The translations under genes were made by a program, and so were the position numbers. The notes below the pieces were generated by a model, which worked only from the letters and a program-made list of their open reading frames with translations, searched no databases and had not been told where the DNA came from. Positions 60,057 through 64,000 of a stretch of 64,000 bases of DNA are shown one piece after another. Every line of letters begins with the position of its first letter. The stretch's first letter is position 1. The DNA lies in contig NZ_PVNH01000001.1 in assembly GCF_003001955.1 (NCBI RefSeq), forward strand, positions 620,001-684,000, in the 5' to 3' direction. This DNA comes from Prauserella shujinwangii. Lineage in GTDB: Bacteria; Actinomycetota; Actinomycetes; Mycobacteriales; Pseudonocardiaceae.

Positions 60057-61034
60057 ATGCTGCTCACGGTGGTCGAGGACCGGGAACCCACGCCGGAGGT
60101 GTGCGCTCTCGCGCGCTCCCTGGACCCGGTGGTGGAAGCGGTCGCGTACGGCGCGGACCCCGGCCCGCGCGAGCTCGCCCGGTGGGGCGTGACCGCGGTG
60201 CACCGGATCCGGCACGAGCTGCTCGACGCCTATGCGCCGGAGGGCTATGGCGAGGCGCTCGCGCAGCTGGTCGCCCGGTTGCGGCCCTCGGGGGTGCTGG
60301 CGGCCGCCACCGAGCACGGCACGGAGATCCTGGCGCATGCCGCCGCCAGGGCGGGACTGCCACTGGCCACCGACTGCGTCTCCGTGACCGGGGGCGACCC
60401 CTGGCGGCTGGTGCGGTCCCGGGGCGGTGGGATGCTGCTGGAGGAGGCGGAGCTGGCGGCACCGGTCAAACTGGTCACGGTCGCCCCGGCCGCGGCCGTC
60501 CCCGCGGCCGGGCCCCCGCACGCGGTGGGCGAGTGCGCGGTGGCGGAGTTCGTCCCGGAGCTGGAGCCGCGCCACGTGCGGGCCAGGGTGGTGGAGCGCG
60601 CCGCCCGCACCGAGGGAACCGGGCTCGCGACCGCCTCCGTCGTCGTCTCCGGCGGCCGGGGGGTCGGCAGTGCCGAGGGCTACGCGGTGCTGGAGGAACT
60701 GGCGGGGCTGCTCGGCGGCGCGGTCGGCTGCTCGCGGGTGGCGACCGGCAACGGGTGGCGGCCGCACCGCGACCAGGTGGGACTCACCGGCACGAGGATC
60801 GCCCCCGAGGTCTACCTGGCGTGCGGGATCAGCGGTGCCACCCAGCACTGGGTGGGCTGCATGGACGCGAGAACGATCATCGCGGTCAACACCGATCCGG
60901 ACGCGGCGATGGTGGCCCGCGCCGACTACGCGGTGATCGGCGACCTGCACGAGGTGCTGCCGGCCATGGTGGCGGAGATCCGGGCGCGGCGCTCCGTTCA
61001 CAGCGGACCGGTCGTGAGTGAGGAACGTGGTTAG
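60057..61034 (+). CDS. etfA: Electron transfer flavoprotein subunit alpha
   Basis: A 325-residue ETF alpha subunit. The C-terminal FAD domain is clear: VVVSGGRGVGSAEGY, VGLTGTRIAPEVYLACGISGATQHWVG and IIAVNTDPDAAMVARADYAVIGDL. The N-terminal part is short and divergent (VVEDREPTPEV). The gene begins 4 nt after the beta subunit stop. Its last codons and TAG stop lie inside the second palindromic repeat, which supplies the final residues. Confidence 0.92.
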   Translation: MLLTVVEDREPTPEVCALARSLDPVVEAVAYGADPGPRELARWGVTAVHRIRHELLDAYAPEGYGEALAQLVARLRPSGVLAAATEHGTEILAHAAARAGLPLATDCVSVTGGDPWRLVRSRGGGMLLEEAELAAPVKLVTVAPAAAVPAAGPPHAVGECAVAEFVPELEPRHVRARVVERAARTEGTGLATASVVVSGGRGVGSAEGYAVLEELAGLLGGAVGCSRVATGNGWRPHRDQVGLTGTRIAPEVYLACGISGATQHWVGCMDARTIIAVNTDPDAAMVARADYAVIGDLHEVLPAMVAEIRARRSVHSGPVVSEERG

Positions 61035-61059
61035 AACCACGGCGAACACTCACGACCGG
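61008..61059. repeat. Palindromic repeat, copy 2, overlapping the etfA stop codon
   Basis: CCGGTCGTGAGTG (61008-61020) pairs with 61047-61059 (13 bp). Inside is CGTGGTT/AACCACG (61026-61032 with 61035-61041). The GTGAGTGAGnAACGT core matches copy 1 at 59221. The TAG of etfA is in the inner hairpin. Probably also the operon terminator. Confidence 0.75.
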
Positions 61060-61077
61060 TGCCCGCGTACCGCTCCG

Positions 61078-61266
61078 TCACACGGGGGTGGCGGCCTGTT
61101 CGGAGAACGGTGTGTCGAGTGCCCGTGCCAGGGCCGCGCGTGCCCAGCGGGTCGTGGCGGGTTCGTGGCCGGCGGGCTCGTCGTCCGCCGGGTGGCTGAA
61201 GACGACGGGATGGACGCCGGTGGCGGTCCGCCGCGTTCCGGGCCGGGAGGTTCGGGTGGAGCTCAT
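61078..61266 (-). CDS. Small protein downstream of the desaturase
   Basis: A 62-residue ORF, rich in Arg, Thr, Pro and Ala, starting at ATG 61266 with AAGGA about 8 nt upstream and 29 nt after the desaturase stop. It contains GVHPVVFSHPADDEPAGHEP and a helical end. I do not recognise it. Its position suggests co-transcription with the desaturase gene. It may not be real. Confidence 0.4.
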   Translation of the reverse strand: MSSTRTSRPGTRRTATGVHPVVFSHPADDEPAGHEPATTRWARAALARALDTPFSEQAATPV

Positions 61267-61295
61267 GAAGTTGGTCCTTGCTGCGCCGCCGCCGG

Positions 61296-62333
61296 CTACT
61301 GGGAGCCGCGGGCGGTGCGAAGTGGCGCGCCGATGGCGTGCAGATGGCGCAGGACCTCGGCGTAGGAGCCGAGGGCGCTGGTCTGGCTGTAGGGCAGTCC
61401 CCGTTGGCGGCAGAACTCGCGGACGACGGGTGCCGCGTGGCGGAGGTTCGCCCGGGGCATGCCGGGGAACAGGTGGTGCTCGATCTGGTAGTTCAGGCCA
61501 CCGAGTGCGAAGTCGGTGATGAGCCCGCCACGCACGTTCCGTGCGGTGAGCACCTGCTTGTGCAGGTGGTCCAGCTTCTCCCCCGCGGTGAGGGTCGGCA
61601 TGCCCTTGTGGTTGGGCGCGAACGAGCAGCCCAGGTAGATGCCGAAGAGTCCCTGGTGGACGACGAGGAACACGATCGCCTGCCACGGCGACAGGACGAG
61701 GAACACGGCCGCGAGGTAACCGGCGATGTGCGCGGCCAGCAGTGTGGCTTCCAGCGTGGTCGCCTTCACCTCGCGCCGCAGCACCGCCTGGACGCTGGAC
61801 ACGTGCAGGCTGAGCCCTTCCAGCAGCAGGAGCGGGAAGAACAGGAACGCCTGGTACTTCGCCATCCAGCGGAGTACGCCCCGCTTGGTGGCGGCCTGCC
61901 CTCGGGTGAAGGAGAGCAGCGGGATGTCGAGGTCCGGGTCGTCGTCCTCGTGGTTGGGATTGGCGTGGTGCCGGTTGTGCTTGCGGACCCACCAGTCGAA
62001 GCTGAGTCCCACGAGGGCGCCGTGCAGGTAGCCGACGGCCTGGTTGGCCCGCCGGCCGCGGAAGATCTGCTTGTGTCCCGCGTCGTGGCCGATGAAGGCG
62101 AGCTGGGTGAACACGACGGCGAGGAAGGCCGCGGTCAGCAGCTGCCACCAGGACGAACCCAGCACGGCGAAGGCGGTCCAGCCGACCGCCAGCAGCACGG
62201 CGTTGACCGTGAACCGGACCGCGTAACGGGACGGGTGCCGGTCGAGCAGCCCACGCTGCCTGATCCGGCGGGTGAGTTCGGTGAAATCGCTACCGGATCT
62301 GGCCGGTGCGGCAGCGGGGTTGGTCGGGGTCAT
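61296..62333 (-). CDS. Membrane fatty acid desaturase
   Basis: A 345-residue membrane desaturase with the three His boxes: HDAGH (83-87), HNRHH (119-123) and QIEHH (about 290). Hydrophobic pairs lie between them, e.g. VNAVLLAVGWTAFAVLG and LLAAHIAGYLAAVFLVL. It is of the acyl-lipid/linoleoyl-CoA desaturase type common in actinomycetes (DesA3-like) and acts on membrane lipid acyl chains with a di-iron centre. ATG 62333 was chosen; an in-frame start 3 codons upstream is possible. No link to the polyketide loci is evident. Confidence 0.93.
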   Translation of the reverse strand: MTPTNPAAAPARSGSDFTELTRRIRQRGLLDRHPSRYAVRFTVNAVLLAVGWTAFAVLGSSWWQLLTAAFLAVVFTQLAFIGHDAGHKQIFRGRRANQAVGYLHGALVGLSFDWWVRKHNRHHANPNHEDDDPDLDIPLLSFTRGQAATKRGVLRWMAKYQAFLFFPLLLLEGLSLHVSSVQAVLRREVKATTLEATLLAAHIAGYLAAVFLVLSPWQAIVFLVVHQGLFGIYLGCSFAPNHKGMPTLTAGEKLDHLHKQVLTARNVRGGLITDFALGGLNYQIEHHLFPGMPRANLRHAAPVVREFCRQRGLPYSQTSALGSYAEVLRHLHAIGAPLRTARGSQ

Positions 62334-62429
62334 GACCACCACGGTTTCTGTTCGTGCGGTCGGCCGGGGCCGTCCCGCGAATGGCGGTGCTCATCGTCCG
62401 GTGACGACGAGCACCGCGTGCCGGGTCGC

Positions 62430-62633
62430 TCAGAGTGCCCGAACGCCGGTGGCCTGCGGGCCCTTGGCGCCCTGGCCGACCGCGTAGCTCACTCGCTGGC
62501 CCTCGTCGAGGGTGCGGAAGCCGTTGCCGTCGATCTCCGAGTAGTGAACGAAGACGTCGGGGCCTCCGTCAGCCTGTGCGATGAAGCCGAAGCCCTTCTC
62601 GCCGTTGAACCACTTGACGGTTCCTTCAGCCAT
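62430..62633 (-). CDS. Cold-shock domain protein
   Basis: A 67-residue CspA-family protein: [20 protein letters not shown] carries RNP1 (KGFGFI) and DVFVHYSEI carries RNP2. It binds single-stranded nucleic acid as an RNA chaperone. GGAAGGAC lies upstream of the ATG. The 287 bp upstream are relatively T/A-rich near the start, which would be its long 5' leader, as is usual for cold-shock genes. Confidence 0.97.
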   Translation of the reverse strand: MAEGTVKWFNGEKGFGFIAQADGGPDVFVHYSEIDGNGFRTLDEGQRVSYAVGQGAKGPQATGVRAL

Positions 62634-62920
62634 GTCGTGTCCTTCCAGCATCTGGTTTGACCGGAGCGCGCATCGTGCGCGACTCCGGGTCGCACGCGAG
62701 AACGGCCCTGCTGTGGCCACTGGTCAGACAACAACACGCCCGCATCGAGATTCCGCGGAGCGTGAGAACGCACCGAAAACTTGCGACGTGCCCATCCTAA
62801 CGCGCGGGCCGGGCATCAGGTTCCCCGGGCCGCCGGTTCTCGGGACTCTGAGCCGTCCCGGACCCGCGGCGAGGAGAAGCCCGCCGCCGGTACCTGCCCT
62901 CCACGTCGTCCCGGGACCGG

Positions 62921-63498
62921 TCAGGTGGCCGGGTCCGCGCGGTGCCGGTGGAAGACGGTGATCGGCAGCCCCTCGCCGACAGTCCTCGTCCCGGCGAGCC
63001 GCCACCTGGTCCTGCCGGGCGCCGGTCCGAACAGCCGTCGCCCGGTGCCCAGGACGACCGGCAGGGTCAGCAGGCGGATCTCGCCCACGAGATCGCCCGC
63101 GAGGAGGGCTCGCACCAGCTGGATGCTGCCCGGCACCTGGATTTCGCCCGCCAGCGCGTCGCGCAGTCCCGCCACCTCCGTGACCAGGTCACCCGTGACC
63201 ACGTGGGTGTTGTTCCACGCGGGGTCGGTCAGGGTGGCGGACACCACGTACTTGGGCATGGAATTGTACTTGTCGGCCAGCGGCCCGTCGCGGTCCGGCC
63301 AGGCCCCGGCGAACAGGTCGTAGGTCCTGCGGCCGAGCAGCAGAGCCTCGGCGGCGAGTGCCTCGTCCAGTGTGAATCGCTCGCCGTCCGCGCCGCGGTT
63401 GAAGGCGAGGCTCCAGTCGCGATGCTCGAAGTGCTCTCCCGCGGGTGCCTGCGCCACCCCGTCGAGCGAGACGAACTCGTGACGACGACTCGTCCCAC
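62921..63498 (-). pseudogene. RibD_C/DHFR-like reductase gene with a frameshift near the start
   Basis: The main frame (62921 to about 63476) encodes a RibD C-terminal/DHFR-like protein with LDEALAAEALLLGRRTYDLF, KYVVSATLTDPAWNNTHVV and LTLPVVLGTGRRLFG. The expected start is in another frame: GTG 63498 behind AGGAGG reads MGRVVVT. The continuation EFVSLDGVAQAP is in the main frame. A single missing base near 63477 explains both, so it is either a pseudogene or a sequence error. Start at an internal site would lose the first strand. A second member of the family follows at the window edge. Confidence 0.8.
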
Positions 63499-63591
63499 GG
63501 TGCCTCCTGGTTCGTCGTGGTGCGGGACCGGTGTGCCTGCCCGTGTTCGGCCCGCCGGCCCCGCACCGTGGGTGACCGGTCGCGGTGCCGG

Positions 63592-64000
63592 TCAGGACAC
63601 GGGCCGGTAGGCGAGGTTCAGCACGCCGGTCGACAGCGTCGTGCAGTCGGCGAGTTCGAGCTTGTGCGTGGCGTTGCCCTCGAAGAGTTTCTGGCCCTCA
63701 CCGGCGGCGATGGGATGGAGCAGGAGCCGGAGTTCGTCGAGGAGCCCGTGGGCGAGCAGCCAGCGCGCGGTGGTGGCGCTGCCGGACATCGCGATGTCGC
63801 CGTCGACGCCGTCCTTCACGGCGCGGACGGCCTCCGGGTCGCCGGGGACGACGGTGGTGTTGTTCCAGGCCGGGTCCCGCAGGGAGGACGACACGACGTA
63901 CTTGGGGATGGTGTTGAAGTAGTCGGCGATCTCGTCGGTGCTCGCGGTCCAGTGCGCGGACCACTCCTCGTAGAGCTTGCGGCCCATCAGGAACGCCTTG
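63592..64000 (-). CDS. RibD_C/DHFR-like reductase (partial, cut at right edge)
   Basis: The visible 135 residues belong to the same RibD_C/DHFR-like family as the preceding gene: AFLMGRKLYEEWSAHW, KYVVSSSLRDPAWNNT and LLLHPIAAGEGQKLFEG. The N-terminal part lies beyond the window. Such proteins are often annotated as dihydrofolate reductase family proteins but usually lack proven folate activity. The tandem arrangement with the frameshifted gene suggests duplication. Confidence 0.9.
   Translation of the reverse strand, partial: KAFLMGRKLYEEWSAHWTASTDEIADYFNTIPKYVVSSSLRDPAWNNTTVVPGDPEAVRAVKDGVDGDIAMSGSATTARWLLAHGLLDELRLLLHPIAAGEGQKLFEGNATHKLELADCTTLSTGVLNLAYRPVS

Noticed and set aside
1-64000. 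CRISPR arrays, insertion sequences, integrases, tRNA or rRNA genes
   Set aside because: I saw no regularly spaced repeats, transposase or integrase motifs, or tRNA-like cloverleaf sequences. A search with dedicated tools could still find a tRNA I missed.

Overview
The window is high-GC actinomycete DNA. Genes start at ATG or GTG behind GGAGG-type sites, many neighbouring genes overlap by 4 bp (ATGA or GTGA), and the regulators are SARP, XRE and YafY types. Two long 'GTGAGTGAG...CTCACTCAC' palindromes near the right end recall intergenic repeats of Pseudonocardiaceae such as Amycolatopsis. That family assignment is inference.

Region 1 (about 1-35,950) is the right-hand part of a hybrid type I/type II polyketide cluster, probably for a DNA-alkylating pluramycin-family C-glycoside of the kidamycin/hedamycin type. 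A modular PKS enters from the left edge with a KSQ loading module (malonyl AT, ACP) and a first extension module with a methylmalonyl-type AT. This would make a short methyl-branched acyl starter. Next to it are a DpsC-like KSIII with Ser in place of Cys, a free-standing acyltransferase, KS-alpha, chain length factor and ACP of an aromatic type II PKS. Sugar genes are nucleotidylyltransferase, 4,6-dehydratase, 2,3-dehydratase, 3-aminotransferase, C-methyltransferase, N,N-dimethyltransferase and 4-ketoreductase. With two glycosyltransferases this set fits dimethylvancosamine/angolosamine-type sugars. A DrrAB-like ABC exporter and an AlkZ-type (HTH_42) DNA glycosylase homologue give likely self-resistance. 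Reductases, aromatases and cyclases for the core are absent and should lie left of the window.

The main regulatory observation is a repeated promoter layout: 7-bp repeats resembling TCGAGCG at an 11-bp period, then 8 bp, then a -10-like hexamer (often GACGCT). It is found upstream of 11 transcription units of region 1, always in the orientation of the gene. I infer that these are targets of the SARP encoded at 14,384-16,351.

An island at 23.6-28.8 kb (WYL regulator, MDR reductase, orphan AAA ATPase) and the stretch 36-41.5 kb (LLM oxidoreductase, epimerase, XRE regulator, SDR, lipoprotein, a broken VOC gene) look like ordinary or boundary genes without these boxes.

Region 2 (41.7-52.2 kb) is a small second biosynthetic locus: P450, FAD-linked oxidase, acyl-CoA oxidase-like enzyme, a thioesterase-ketosynthase fusion lacking an AT, an SDR, a FabF-like KS, an ACP and an XRE/TPR regulator. 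I do not recognise its product.

Region 3 (52.2-61.1 kb) is a one-carbon catabolic operon (DmdA/GcvT-like demethylase, MetF-like reductase, formate-THF ligase, dimethylglycine/sarcosine dehydrogenase, ETF beta and alpha) behind a tandem IclR-like operator. The right end holds a fatty acid desaturase, a cold-shock protein and two RibD/DHFR-like genes. The first is frameshifted and the second is cut by the window edge.
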